Of a stretch of DNA of 42,591 bases, positions 25,214 through 33,170 are shown one piece after another. Both the position numbers and the translations under genes were made by a program. The notes beneath the pieces were generated by a model, which made no database searches, had not been told where the DNA came from, and saw only the letters and a program-made list of their open reading frames with translations. Source of the DNA: CANLBN01 sp050298695 (GTDB taxonomy: Bacteria > Pseudomonadota > Gammaproteobacteria > Pseudomonadales > Cellvibrionaceae); contig JBNKUQ010000017.1 of the NCBI GenBank assembly GCA_050298695.1, positions 1-42,591 of the forward strand. Reading direction: 5' to 3'. Position 1 is the first letter of the stretch. Every line of letters starts with the position of its first letter.

Positions 25214-25693
25214 ATGGAAACATCACTCACCGTAGAGCAAAAGTCACATCTTGGTAGAATTGCCGCCAAGCAATTTTTAACCATTACTGACCTCTGGAAA
25301 GTCACGGATAGTGAACGACGTATACTTGCGGGAGCGGCAACACGGACCACCATATCCACATGGCGAAAACGAGTTAAGACCTTAGATGAACTACAACTTG
25401 GCAATGATACTTATGAGCGCTTGATTTGCATTGCCGATATTCACCAAGCACTTCTGAGACAATTCAAAAAAGCAGAGCTACACAAAGCCATACGCGATAT
25501 TAAATTGCCATTTACCCAACACAGCTTATTGGAAACCATGCTCAATGGCTGGGTTATCAATTTATATCAAGTTAAAAATTTTTTAGAAAATGACGCTCTA
25601 GCAAGTACTGAGGGTAAAATAAATCATCCTCTACCATGGCTACATTACAATAATCACTATCATACGACCTCTCAGCCTCCCACTACGAGATAA
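25214..25693 (+). CDS. Solitary Xre/MbcA/ParS-type (DUF2384-like) antitoxin-like protein
   Basis: A 159-aa soluble protein. The middle (about residues 22-65) looks like an Xre-type helix-turn-helix: DLWKVTDSERRILAG, then TISTWRKR. ERLICIADIHQALLRQF follows, and a C-terminal HSLLETMLNGWVINLYQVKNFL matches the toxin-binding segment of MbcA/ParS/Xre antitoxins. These normally pair with a RES-domain NAD-consuming toxin, but no such gene is next to it; the downstream gene is LEA-like and converges. It follows the hybrid kinase gene by 73 bp on the same strand. The start is uncertain: a TTG at 25151 would add 21 residues, and neither start has a clear ribosome-binding site. Confidence 0.65.
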   Translation: METSLTVEQKSHLGRIAAKQFLTITDLWKVTDSERRILAGAATRTTISTWRKRVKTLDELQLGNDTYERLICIADIHQALLRQFKKAELHKAIRDIKLPFTQHSLLETMLNGWVINLYQVKNFLENDALASTEGKINHPLPWLHYNNHYHTTSQPPTTR

Positions 25694-25709
25694 AAAATTA
25701 TTGAGTCAA

Positions 25710-25756
25710 TAGCCAACCCTAAAAAATTTCATGAATAACTTTTTCAGGGCTGGCTA
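25710..25756. terminator. Terminator-like hairpin between convergent genes
   Basis: TAGCCAACCCTAAAAA (25710-25725) pairs with TTTTTCAGGGCTGGCTA (25740-25756), with one bulge and one mismatch. It lies 17 bp past the antitoxin-like stop and covers the stop codon of the convergent LEA-like gene. The A/T-rich inner part could serve either direction. Confidence 0.5.
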
Positions 25757-26205
25757 AATAGAGGAATCGTTCCTTTCCGTTCAAAAGGGATATGTAAAAT
25801 CAAATCTTCAACAACCACTGCACCCGTCAGCAAATAGTCTAACTGATTCATCAACAAAGCATCGGGAACAGCAGAGAAAAATCGAATCATATCGACTTTA
25901 ATGGGCATAGTTACTGATGTAACGGTATGTGCTTTCAGCTCTATTTTTTGATCACGGTAATCTTCAGCAACTGTACGCCCCATAATAGACATATCATAAC
26001 GAACTGCCTTAATACGAAAGTCACTATCGTTATCATTTTTTACCGAAAATGTCATATTGAGAAAAAGGTCTTTTTCTACCCAGCGAAGAAATTCAATTTG
26101 AGTAACATTAACCTCTGGCGCCTGAGCCGTTAACAAGGCATTCGCATGAGTCAAATCGATAAAGGCTAATAAGCCTAAACATAACCACTGGGAAATTTTT
26201 TTCAT
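25744..26205 (-). CDS. LEA14-like (WHy domain) secreted protein
   Basis: A 153-aa protein with a signal peptide (about residues 1-21, SQWLCLGLLAFIDLTHA) and a single LEA type-2/WHy beta-sandwich domain (about 27-150). Its pattern includes FLNMTFSVKNDNDSDFRIKA, MPIKVDM, LDYLLTGAVVV and IPFERKGTIPL. Bacterial members are periplasmic or lipid-anchored and are linked to desiccation or stress tolerance in general, without a known activity. There is no lipobox Cys. The start MKKISQW is preferred over an ATG 15 codons upstream because it begins the signal peptide. Confidence 0.8.
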   Translation of the reverse strand: MKKISQWLCLGLLAFIDLTHANALLTAQAPEVNVTQIEFLRWVEKDLFLNMTFSVKNDNDSDFRIKAVRYDMSIMGRTVAEDYRDQKIELKAHTVTSVTMPIKVDMIRFFSAVPDALLMNQLDYLLTGAVVVEDLILHIPFERKGTIPLFSQP

Positions 26206-26306
26206 GGATAATAAACCTAAAGTTAATGAGTAGTAGAGGTTTTTTTGCAAATAAGCGGCTTAAAAATAGTAAACTGAGTTAATGTCAATATAAATTTTCT
26301 CTCATT

Positions 26307-26326
26307 GTCATTTGCGCAGGGATGAC
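26307..26326 (+). repeat. Dispersed palindromic repeat, copy 6 (minimal, 20 bp)
   Basis: GTCATTTGCGCAGGGATGAC consists of just the two ends of the repeat family joined together, followed by the family tail TGTATTCTTTT. It looks like the end product of internal deletion. It lies between the LEA-like and DUF1289 genes. Confidence 0.65.
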
Positions 26327-26337
26327 GATGTATTCTT

Positions 26338-26796
26338 TTAACTGTCTCGATAGTACACACCCGTTGTGATATAGCGCTCATAGTGCGCACAAGATAAAGT
26401 ATAAAAATCTTGCTCTAAAAATTGCTTAATTTGCTCTAAAGAATAACGTTTCCACTCGGATTGAATGCGAAAACCAAAATCTTCTGTGTTGACTATTTGA
26501 CTGGCGCCACAACGCAGTAACTCAAAAACCCAGCGACTACTAGACAGTTGATCATCGAAATATATTTGTTGATATTGCATCTGTTTTAATAACTTTTCTT
26601 CATCAAAAATATCAATCATATTCCCTACAATTTTTTGTAAAAAAAGATCCAGGCGTTCAATCACCAAGTATCGCTGCTCTTGTGTATAACTATTCCAGTC
26701 AATCACCTCGTGGGAAAAACGTTTACAGCCTCGGCAAACACTATCCCCTATCCCTGTAGAACAGACACCAATACAGGGGGTTTTCACTATTTTCAT
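26338..26796 (-). CDS. DUF1289 domain protein with Cys-rich N-terminus
   Basis: The 152-aa protein starts with the DUF1289 signature: PCIGVCSTGIGDSVCRGCKRF (residues 7-27) followed by VIDWNSYTQEQR. Four cysteines in this domain suggest a metal or Fe-S site. DUF1289 domains are usually short (about 60 aa). Here about 95 extra C-terminal residues with no recognised domain follow (QMQYQQIYFDDQLSSSRWVF). Function is unknown. It is transcribed alone and diverges from the exported protein gene. Confidence 0.8.
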   Translation of the reverse strand: MKIVKTPCIGVCSTGIGDSVCRGCKRFSHEVIDWNSYTQEQRYLVIERLDLFLQKIVGNMIDIFDEEKLLKQMQYQQIYFDDQLSSSRWVFELLRCGASQIVNTEDFGFRIQSEWKRYSLEQIKQFLEQDFYTLSCAHYERYITTGVYYRDS

Positions 26797-26889
26797 ATAT
26801 AACTCTTCTAACTAGAAATCGATAAAAAATTTAACTTTGCCATTTTGCCCTCTTGGGCCTATTATTAACGAAGGAATTAAAGTTTATTA

Positions 26890-27429
26890 GTGGATATGAA
26901 TAATAATTTTTGTAAACAATCCTTACCCAACAAGTTTCGATGTGATTACCACCTTGTGATAATTACCGCCCTGCTTTTCCTGTTTCATCATTCTATTGCA
27001 ACATCCTGTGAAAACTTGCCCGCAGAGCAGTTGTGGAATACACAAGACTTAGTGAGCAATACCAAAAATATTGTTCTGGCCCAAGCGTACGAACCACAAA
27101 AAATCAGTGGTGATGTTTATATCACCGAATTTTTTGTGACCGAAGTGCTCAAGGGCGACCAACAAAGCAACTTTAGCCTTAATGGTAAGCTCGCCTATGG
27201 CAAGCTGGGTAGAAATACATTCAACAATCATAATTCCATGCAATTTTGGGTTTATGCCAATACGGGCAACTACAGCCGGGACAATAACTGCGTAATCTAT
27301 GGCTATTTTGAAGAAGGCCGAAAATATCTAATTTTTGTAGACCAACCCAATCATCCTCGTTCATTTGAGCTAATCGAATCACCCAGTGATGCATGGCTAG
27401 CGGAAGTCAAAAAAATTATTAACCAATAG
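26890..27429 (+). CDS. Exported protein of unknown function, weakly NTR/TIMP-like
   Basis: I do not recognise the family with confidence. The 179-aa protein has an N-terminal hydrophobic segment (about residues 22-38) that may be a signal peptide, followed by a Cys-containing start (ATSCENLPAEQL). The pattern YITEFFVTEVLKGDQ ... CVIYGYFEEGRKYLIFVD recalls the netrin/TIMP-like (NTR) fold of small secreted bacterial proteins. A GTG opens the frame; an ATG two codons later (26896) is an equally good start. The adjacent genes give no functional hint. Confidence 0.6.
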   Translation: MDMNNNFCKQSLPNKFRCDYHLVIITALLFLFHHSIATSCENLPAEQLWNTQDLVSNTKNIVLAQAYEPQKISGDVYITEFFVTEVLKGDQQSNFSLNGKLAYGKLGRNTFNNHNSMQFWVYANTGNYSRDNNCVIYGYFEEGRKYLIFVDQPNHPRSFELIESPSDAWLAEVKKIINQ

Positions 27430-27460
27430 GGTTATAGGCACAGTTTTAAAAATTAGAATT

Positions 27461-27478
27461 TTTAGAGCTACCTCTAAA
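27461..27478. terminator. Possible terminator hairpin between convergent genes
   Basis: TTTAGAG-CTAC-CTCTAAA is a perfect 7-bp stem in the 49-bp gap between the exported-protein gene and lysR. On the minus strand it is followed by an A/T-rich stretch but no clean T-run. Weak case. Confidence 0.3.
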
Positions 27479-28414
27479 TCAAACAACCATCAAGTTAGCT
27501 AAGCTTATCAAAGTCTGCCTTATCCACTTGTGGGCGCTATTGTGATGCAAAAGAGGACTCCACACCATAGTCACTTCAATAGGCGGTATAACAAAAGGAG
27601 GGTCAATAATACAAAGCTCTGGGGCATCTTTATAGAGCAAAGCAGCCCTTGTAGGCATGGTGGCAACAAGACTCGTTTGTTTTACCAGTAAAGGAATAAT
27701 TTGGTAATGCCGAGTGAACACGCTAATTTTACGCTCATAGCCTAACTGCATTAATGCATTATCGACCCAACCCCTGTCGCTCGATTGAGACATGCCCGTC
27801 CCCACCCCAATACCTGTCTTACTGACCCAGATATGATCAACATCCAAATAATTTTCTAGAGTATTTTTAAGTAACAGAGAGTGATTTTTGGCGAGTAAGC
27901 AGGAGAAGCTATCTTTCCATATAGGACGCTGGTAGAAAGATTGTGGAACAGAATCAAAACGGCTAATCGCTAAGTCAATCGCGCCTTTTTCAAGATCTTG
28001 GAAGCTACCGTCACTCAAGGTCAATATATCCAGAGAAAGGTTAGGCGCGTGCACTTGTAAATAAGCCACCAAATTCGATATGAGTGTGCCTTCAACATAA
28101 TCACTGACCAAGAGACGGAACCTTCTTTGGCTTTCTATGGGATTAAAATCTTCACTGGGCGATAGCGCTTCTTCTGCAACAGTGAGGGATTGTCTGACTA
28201 AGGGCTCCAGCACTAGCGCTTTTTCAGTGGGTTGCATGCCACCTGTAGTACGCACCAGCAAAGGATCTCCAAAATGATGGCGCAAGCGTTTGAGACTATT
28301 ACTCATAGCCGGTTGGCTAATATTCAGCTTCTCAGCAGCGCGAGAAACATTCCGTTCACGCATTAGGACATCAAAGCAAACCAAGAGATTGAGGTCAAAG
28401 TGATCTATATTCAT
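27479..28414 (-). CDS. LysR-family transcriptional regulator
   Basis: The 311-aa protein has the LysR winged helix-turn-helix at residues 5-64 (DLNLLVCFDVLMRERNVSRA, then SQPAMSNSLKRLRHHFGDPL). An effector-binding domain (about 90-300) follows. The N-terminus resembles the NodD/LeuO-like subgroup (FGDPLLVRT). It diverges from acnB across 230 bp. A perfect 15-bp palindrome of LysR type lies 47-61 bp upstream of its start codon, the usual place for the recognition site of an autoregulating LysR protein. Its effector is unknown; control of acnB is a reasonable guess from position only. Confidence 0.93.
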   Translation of the reverse strand: MNIDHFDLNLLVCFDVLMRERNVSRAAEKLNISQPAMSNSLKRLRHHFGDPLLVRTTGGMQPTEKALVLEPLVRQSLTVAEEALSPSEDFNPIESQRRFRLLVSDYVEGTLISNLVAYLQVHAPNLSLDILTLSDGSFQDLEKGAIDLAISRFDSVPQSFYQRPIWKDSFSCLLAKNHSLLLKNTLENYLDVDHIWVSKTGIGVGTGMSQSSDRGWVDNALMQLGYERKISVFTRHYQIIPLLVKQTSLVATMPTRAALLYKDAPELCIIDPPFVIPPIEVTMVWSPLLHHNSAHKWIRQTLISLANLMVV

Positions 28415-28460
28415 AAAATTAACACTGATTGATTTAGGCTGAGGTACTCACACTAATTAG

Positions 28461-28475
28461 ATACTGCAGCAGTAT
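28461..28475. promoter_or_regulatory. Putative LysR-type recognition site
   Basis: ATACTGC-A-GCAGTAT is a perfect palindrome that contains the T-N11-A core (TACTGCAGCAGTA) of LysR regulators. It sits in the divergent lysR/acnB intergenic region, closer to lysR. Confidence 0.55.
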
Positions 28476-28644
28476 AAATGAGAAGCGAGATTATAGATAA
28501 TACTATAAATTCTATGAATAATCGGTATTACCAGAAACGATTAGATTTTCTTGCCAACTGGCGTACACTGCTGCCTGTAGAATCAGCGTTGTTGCCAGCG
28601 CCACACCAATCAAATATTGACACTTCATCAAAGAGGACACTGCA

Positions 28645-31269
28645 GTGCTAGAAGCCTATCGACAACATCTTGCAGAACGTAACGCACTTTCCATTCCCCC
28701 CAAACCCCTCAACGCTGAACAAGCTGCCCAACTTGTTGAGCTGTTGAAAAACCCTCCTGCTGGTGAAGAAAATACACTTCTGGAACTCATTACTGATCGT
28801 ATTCCGCCGGGTGTTGATGAAGCAGCTTATGTTAAGGCGGGCTATCTTTCCGCCATCGTAAAGGGAGAAGAAAGCTGCTCTCTGATTAGCCCAGAAGCCG
28901 CTATTAAGTTACTAGGCAATATGCATGGTGGTTACAACATATCAACCTTGGTCGACTTATTAGACGATCAAGCGCTGGCCCACCTTGCGGCTGAAGAACT
29001 AAAACATACTATTTTGATGTTTGATGCTTTTCACGATGTTGAAGAAAAAGCGAAAGCGGGTAACGAACATGCCAAGGCCGTAATCCAGTCATGGGCCGAT
29101 GCAGAGTGGTTTACCCAACGAGACAAAGTGGCCGAAAGCATCAAGGTAGCGGTTTTTAAGGTTACTGGAGAAACAAACACCGACGATCTATCTCCAGCCC
29201 CAGATGCATGGTCCCGTCCCGATATTCCTCTCCATGCCCGCGCAATGTACAAGATGACTCGCGATGGCCTTACGCCCGAAGAGCATGGTGTTACTGGCCC
29301 TATGAGCCAAGTAGAAGAGATTAAGTCTAAAGGCTTACCTGTTGCCTTTGTTGGCGATGTAGTGGGTACCGGTTCTTCTCGTAAATCTGCTACTAACTCA
29401 GTTTTATGGTTCTTTGGCGATGATTTGCCGGGCGTTCCCAATAAGCGTGGTGGTGGAATTTGCATTGGTGGCAAAGTTGCCCCTATTTTTTATAACACCA
29501 TGGAAGATGCTGGCGCATTGGTATTTGAGGCACCTGTCGATAGCCTCAATATGGGCGATATCATTGAAATCCGTCCTTACGATGGAAAGATACTCGATGA
29601 AAATGGTAATACTATCAGTGAGTTCGAGTTGAAATCGGATGTATTACTTGATGAAGTACAAGCTGGGGGTCGCATCAACTTAATTATTGGCCGAGGACTC
29701 ACCAGCAAAGCACGTGAGTCACTAGGATTACCTGTGAGCACCCTATTCCGCGCTCCTGAATCTCCTGAAGACAGCGGCAAAGGTTTTACCCTTGCGCAAA
29801 AAATGGTGGGTAAAGCCTGTGGCCTGCCAGAAGGCCAAGGTATTCGCCCTGGCACCTACTGCGAACCTAAAATGACAACCGTGGGCTCTCAGGATACAAC
29901 CGGACCGATGACCCGCGATGAGCTTAAAGACCTCGCTTGCTTGGGCTTTTCTGCAGACTTAACCATGCAGTCGTTCTGCCATACAGCCGCTTACCCCAAG
30001 CCTGTCGATATTGATACACAACATACCCTGCCCGACTTTATTATGAATCGCGGTGGCGTTTCACTCCGACCAGGTGACGGCATCATCCATTCTTGGCTAA
30101 ATCGCATGTTGCTTCCAGATACGGTCGGTACCGGTGGCGACTCTCACACTCGTTTCCCTATGGGGATTTCCTTCCCTGCTGGCTCTGGGCTAGTTGCCTT
30201 TGCAGCTGCAACCGGTGTTATGCCACTGGATATGCCTGAATCCGTTCTGGTGCGCTTTAAGGGTGAAATGAAACCGGGTATTACCCTTCGCGATTTAGTC
30301 CATGCCATCCCTTACTATGCCATTCAACAAGGCTTACTCACCGTCGAGAAAAAAGGTAAAAAGAATATTTTCTCTGGCCGCATTTTAGAAATCGAAGGTC
30401 TGGACAACTTAACTGTGGAACAAGCGTTTGAGCTTTCAGATGCTTCCGCAGAACGTTCTGCTGCGGGTTGCACCATCAAACTTTCTGAAGACTCTGTTGC
30501 CGAATACCTGCGCTCTAATATCACTTTACTACGCTGGATGATCAGCGAAGGCTATGGCGATGTACGCACGATTGAACGTCGAGTCCGCAACATGGAAGCT
30601 TGGCTAAAAGATCCTAAACTGATGGAAGCAGATAAAGACGCTGAATATGAAGCCATTATCGAAATTGATTTAGCAGAGGTTAACGAGCCCATCGTTTGTT
30701 GCCCGAATGATCCAGATGATGCCAAGCGCCTTTCCGAAGTCGCTGGCGACAAGGTGGATGAAGTTTTTATTGGTTCCTGCATGACCAACATTGGCCACTT
30801 CCGGGCCACAGGTAAGCTGCTAGAGCAAAATACCAAACCGCTTAATACCCGCTTCTGGTTATGTCCTCCAACCAAGATGGATGAACATACGCTGATGGAA
30901 GAAGGCTATTACAATATTTATGGTCGCAATGGTGTGCGTACTGAAATGCCCGGCTGTTCATTATGTATGGGTAACCAAGCTCGAGTTCAGGCCGGAGCAA
31001 CGGTACTCTCCACTTCTACACGTAACTTCCCCAACCGCCTAGGTGATGGTGCCAATGTCTATCTCACTTCTGCAGAATTAGCCGCTGTCGGTGGAATACT
31101 GGGCAAGCTCCCAACCGTTGAAGAGTACATGGAATATGCGATGAAGATTGATTCGATGTCTGATGAGATCTTCCGCTATATGAACTTTGACCAAATAGCC
31201 TCTTTCCAAAAAGGCGCAGAAGACGGTCAACGTATTGCGGCGATTCAAATACAGGACGTAGCTGTTTAA
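28645..31269 (+). CDS. acnB: Aconitate hydratase B (bifunctional with 2-methylisocitrate dehydratase)
   Basis: TCA-cycle enzyme interconverting citrate and isocitrate through a [4Fe-4S] cluster. The 874-aa protein (865 in E. coli) begins LEAYRQHLAERNAL, with the AcnB-specific HEAT-like domain first, then the swivel domain (GTGSSRKSATNSVL), then the catalytic domains. The cluster ligands are Cys712 (GSCMTNIG) and Cys771 and Cys774 (GCSLCMGNQ). The start is a GTG with AGAGGA 9 nt upstream. E. coli AcnB also acts as an mRNA-binding protein when it loses its cluster. Holliday-junction or DNA polymerase III genes that often follow tmk are not here; acnB takes that place, convergent with tmk. Confidence 0.97.
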   Translation: MLEAYRQHLAERNALSIPPKPLNAEQAAQLVELLKNPPAGEENTLLELITDRIPPGVDEAAYVKAGYLSAIVKGEESCSLISPEAAIKLLGNMHGGYNISTLVDLLDDQALAHLAAEELKHTILMFDAFHDVEEKAKAGNEHAKAVIQSWADAEWFTQRDKVAESIKVAVFKVTGETNTDDLSPAPDAWSRPDIPLHARAMYKMTRDGLTPEEHGVTGPMSQVEEIKSKGLPVAFVGDVVGTGSSRKSATNSVLWFFGDDLPGVPNKRGGGICIGGKVAPIFYNTMEDAGALVFEAPVDSLNMGDIIEIRPYDGKILDENGNTISEFELKSDVLLDEVQAGGRINLIIGRGLTSKARESLGLPVSTLFRAPESPEDSGKGFTLAQKMVGKACGLPEGQGIRPGTYCEPKMTTVGSQDTTGPMTRDELKDLACLGFSADLTMQSFCHTAAYPKPVDIDTQHTLPDFIMNRGGVSLRPGDGIIHSWLNRMLLPDTVGTGGDSHTRFPMGISFPAGSGLVAFAAATGVMPLDMPESVLVRFKGEMKPGITLRDLVHAIPYYAIQQGLLTVEKKGKKNIFSGRILEIEGLDNLTVEQAFELSDASAERSAAGCTIKLSEDSVAEYLRSNITLLRWMISEGYGDVRTIERRVRNMEAWLKDPKLMEADKDAEYEAIIEIDLAEVNEPIVCCPNDPDDAKRLSEVAGDKVDEVFIGSCMTNIGHFRATGKLLEQNTKPLNTRFWLCPPTKMDEHTLMEEGYYNIYGRNGVRTEMPGCSLCMGNQARVQAGATVLSTSTRNFPNRLGDGANVYLTSAELAAVGGILGKLPTVEEYMEYAMKIDSMSDEIFRYMNFDQIASFQKGAEDGQRIAAIQIQDVAV

Positions 31270-31277
31270 AAAACAAA

Positions 31278-31307
31278 AAATGCTCACGGCATTAGCCGTG
31301 AGCATTT
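31278..31307. terminator. Bidirectional terminator between acnB and tmk
   Basis: AAATGCTCACGGC and GCCGTGAGCATTT form a perfect 13-bp stem with the loop ATTA, 9 bp after the acnB stop and 31 bp after the tmk stop. On the minus strand it runs into a long T-tract (TTTTTTGTTTTTT), so it is a strong terminator for tmk. On the plus strand the T-run is short. Confidence 0.88.
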
Positions 31308-31338
31308 AACCCCGAGAATTAAAAAGATTTAGTGGTTT

Positions 31339-31968
31339 TCAGGAAAGCATTTCAGATAAAATCTCTGCTATATCGCGTTGAACACAATCCAAAGCCTGAG
31401 CAGCATCAATGACTTTACAACGTTCAGGATAAGCCGCAACACGTTCCAAATATCCCGCCCTAACTCGTTCAAAAAAATCTATCTTTTCACTTTCAAAACG
31501 ATCTAGCTCAGCACGCTTACCCGCTCGCTCAAGACCAATTTGAACATCAATATCCAAATACAAAGTCAAGTCAGGTTGAATGTCTCCTTGGACCATTTGT
31601 TCTAACTGTTCAATTAAGGTTTTACTCAACCCTCTACCACTTCCTTGATATGCATAAGTGGAATCCGTAAAACGATCACACAAAACCCATTGCCCCGCAT
31701 TAATCGCTGGCAATATCACTGTATTTATATGCTGTGAACGTGCGGCAAACATTAATAACAGCTCGGCCGTTGGGTCCATCATTTCATCAGATTTTTTCAG
31801 CAGTAAATGACGGATTTCTTCGGACAGAGGTGTTCCTCCAGGTTCACGTGTGACAAGTAAATCAATACCACGCTGCTGAAGGTAGTCTCGAATAAAAGCA
31901 ATATTAGTACTTTTACCGACACCTTCAGAACCTTCAATTGTTAAAAATTGGCCTTTTTTACTATTCAT
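31339..31968 (-). CDS. tmk: Thymidylate kinase
   Basis: Phosphorylates dTMP to dTDP. The 209-aa protein has the P-loop EGSEGVGKST (residues 12-21), the DR(Y/F) motif CDRFTDSTYAYQG and the lid region. TREPGGTPL is the usual base-binding segment. It is last in the pabC-mltG-tmk run on the minus strand. A dispersed repeat has been inserted in the 130-bp gap after mltG, where these genes usually nearly touch. Confidence 0.97.
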   Translation of the reverse strand: MNSKKGQFLTIEGSEGVGKSTNIAFIRDYLQQRGIDLLVTREPGGTPLSEEIRHLLLKKSDEMMDPTAELLLMFAARSQHINTVILPAINAGQWVLCDRFTDSTYAYQGSGRGLSKTLIEQLEQMVQGDIQPDLTLYLDIDVQIGLERAGKRAELDRFESEKIDFFERVRAGYLERVAAYPERCKVIDAAQALDCVQRDIAEILSEMLS

Positions 31969-31992
31969 ATTTTATTTAATCTGCTTTGTGAC

Positions 31993-32068
31993 CTCATTCC
32001 CGCGCAGGCGGGAATCCAGACTCAAAGTGGCCTCGAATACACTGGATATCCGCCTGCATGAGTATGGC
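31993..32068 (+). repeat. Dispersed palindromic repeat, copy 7 (partial, about 76 bp)
   Basis: CTCATTCCCGCG on the left is joined directly to AGGCGGGAATCCAGACTC and a right part like that of copy 3 (GTGGCCTCGA, CTGGAT). The right end is degraded (GAGTATGGC in place of GGGATGAC). This copy lacks the CTGCTCCTGCG half, the reverse of the deletion in copies 2 and 5. It lies between mltG and tmk. Confidence 0.75.
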
Positions 32069-32098
32069 GTTGTAGCCTTTTAAGTATTCCGGTAGTCA

Positions 32099-33127
32099 CT
32101 ATTTAGGTGCCGAGCGATAGTCTTTAGCACGCTTTTGGATTTGATATTTTTGAACAGCGCGACTATGTTCACTCAAGGTCTCTGAAAAATAATGGCTGCC
32201 ATCACCTTTAGCGACAAAATATAAAGTCTTTCCAGGCGCTGGATTTAATGCCGCATGAATCGCTTCTCGTCCAGGCATCGCAATAGGCGTTGGCGGTAAA
32301 CCATCGATAATATAGGTATTGTAAGGTGTCGCTTGACGTAAATGTTTACGGCGTATGTTCCCTGTATAACTATCTCCTAAACCATAAATAATGGTTGGAT
32401 CAGTTTGCAAGCGCATACCTTTCTTCAAACGCCGAACAAATACACCAGCGATTTCAGGGCGCTCATAAGCAACGCCCGTTTCCTTTTCAACAATGGAAGC
32501 CATTATTAAGGCCTCATAAGCATTTTTATAGGGTAAATCTTTTGCGCGCTTTTCCCACTCCTCATTCAATACTCGCTGCATTTTTTGATGGGCTTGCAGT
32601 AAAATATCCGCATCACTCATTCCCGAAACATATTGATAAGTATCAGGGTAAAACCAGCCTTCGGGATGTTCTATTGATAGCTTTAACATTTCTTTAATGT
32701 CATCAAACGATTTATCTTTAAGTGTGGCTTTTATCTTTTGTTCTTTAGCAAGTGTCTCTAAAAAATAAGAGAATGTTTTTCCTTCCACCAAAGTTATCTT
32801 GTGAGTGATTACATTACCTGATAACAAAATAGATAATAATTTTTGTGGTGTTACTTTTGCTGGAATGCGATATTCTCCCACTTTTAAATGGGTTTGCTTT
32901 GTTAACTTTGCATAGATTATAAGTAATTTTGGGTAATCTAAAATATTGTCATCAGCTAATTGATAAGCCACTTTTCCTAGCGTATCTCCTGATTGTATCG
33001 ATACTACTTTTTCCTGACTCAGATCAAGAGGCTCCTGTAACCAGCGATTAACAAAAATAACACCAACTGCCAATAACAACATACCCACTACAACCAAAGC
33101 AGATAATATAGAAATAATCCGTGACAA
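32099..33127 (-). CDS. mltG: Endolytic murein transglycosylase MltG (YceG)
   Basis: Inner-membrane lytic transglycosylase that cuts nascent glycan strands and is thought to set their length. The 342-aa protein has one N-terminal transmembrane helix (about residues 7-28), a LysM-like segment (SIQSGDTLGKVAYQLADD) and the YceG catalytic domain. The catalytic Glu lies in ASIVEKETG, and the family motifs RLQTDPTIIYGLG and YNTYIIDGLPPTPIAMPG are present. It follows pabC by 43 bp, the conserved pabC-mltG-tmk order. Confidence 0.96.
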   Translation of the reverse strand: MSRIISILSALVVVGMLLLAVGVIFVNRWLQEPLDLSQEKVVSIQSGDTLGKVAYQLADDNILDYPKLLIIYAKLTKQTHLKVGEYRIPAKVTPQKLLSILLSGNVITHKITLVEGKTFSYFLETLAKEQKIKATLKDKSFDDIKEMLKLSIEHPEGWFYPDTYQYVSGMSDADILLQAHQKMQRVLNEEWEKRAKDLPYKNAYEALIMASIVEKETGVAYERPEIAGVFVRRLKKGMRLQTDPTIIYGLGDSYTGNIRRKHLRQATPYNTYIIDGLPPTPIAMPGREAIHAALNPAPGKTLYFVAKGDGSHYFSETLSEHSRAVQKYQIQKRAKDYRSAPK

Positions 33128-33170
33128 ATTTAACCTCTTTATTTACGGTCTCAAAATAAAAAACAGTAGC

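Noticed and set aside
25694..26337. Hidden RES-type toxin next to the antitoxin-like gene
   Set aside because: The convergent downstream gene is clearly LEA14-like and no other frame fits a RES domain.
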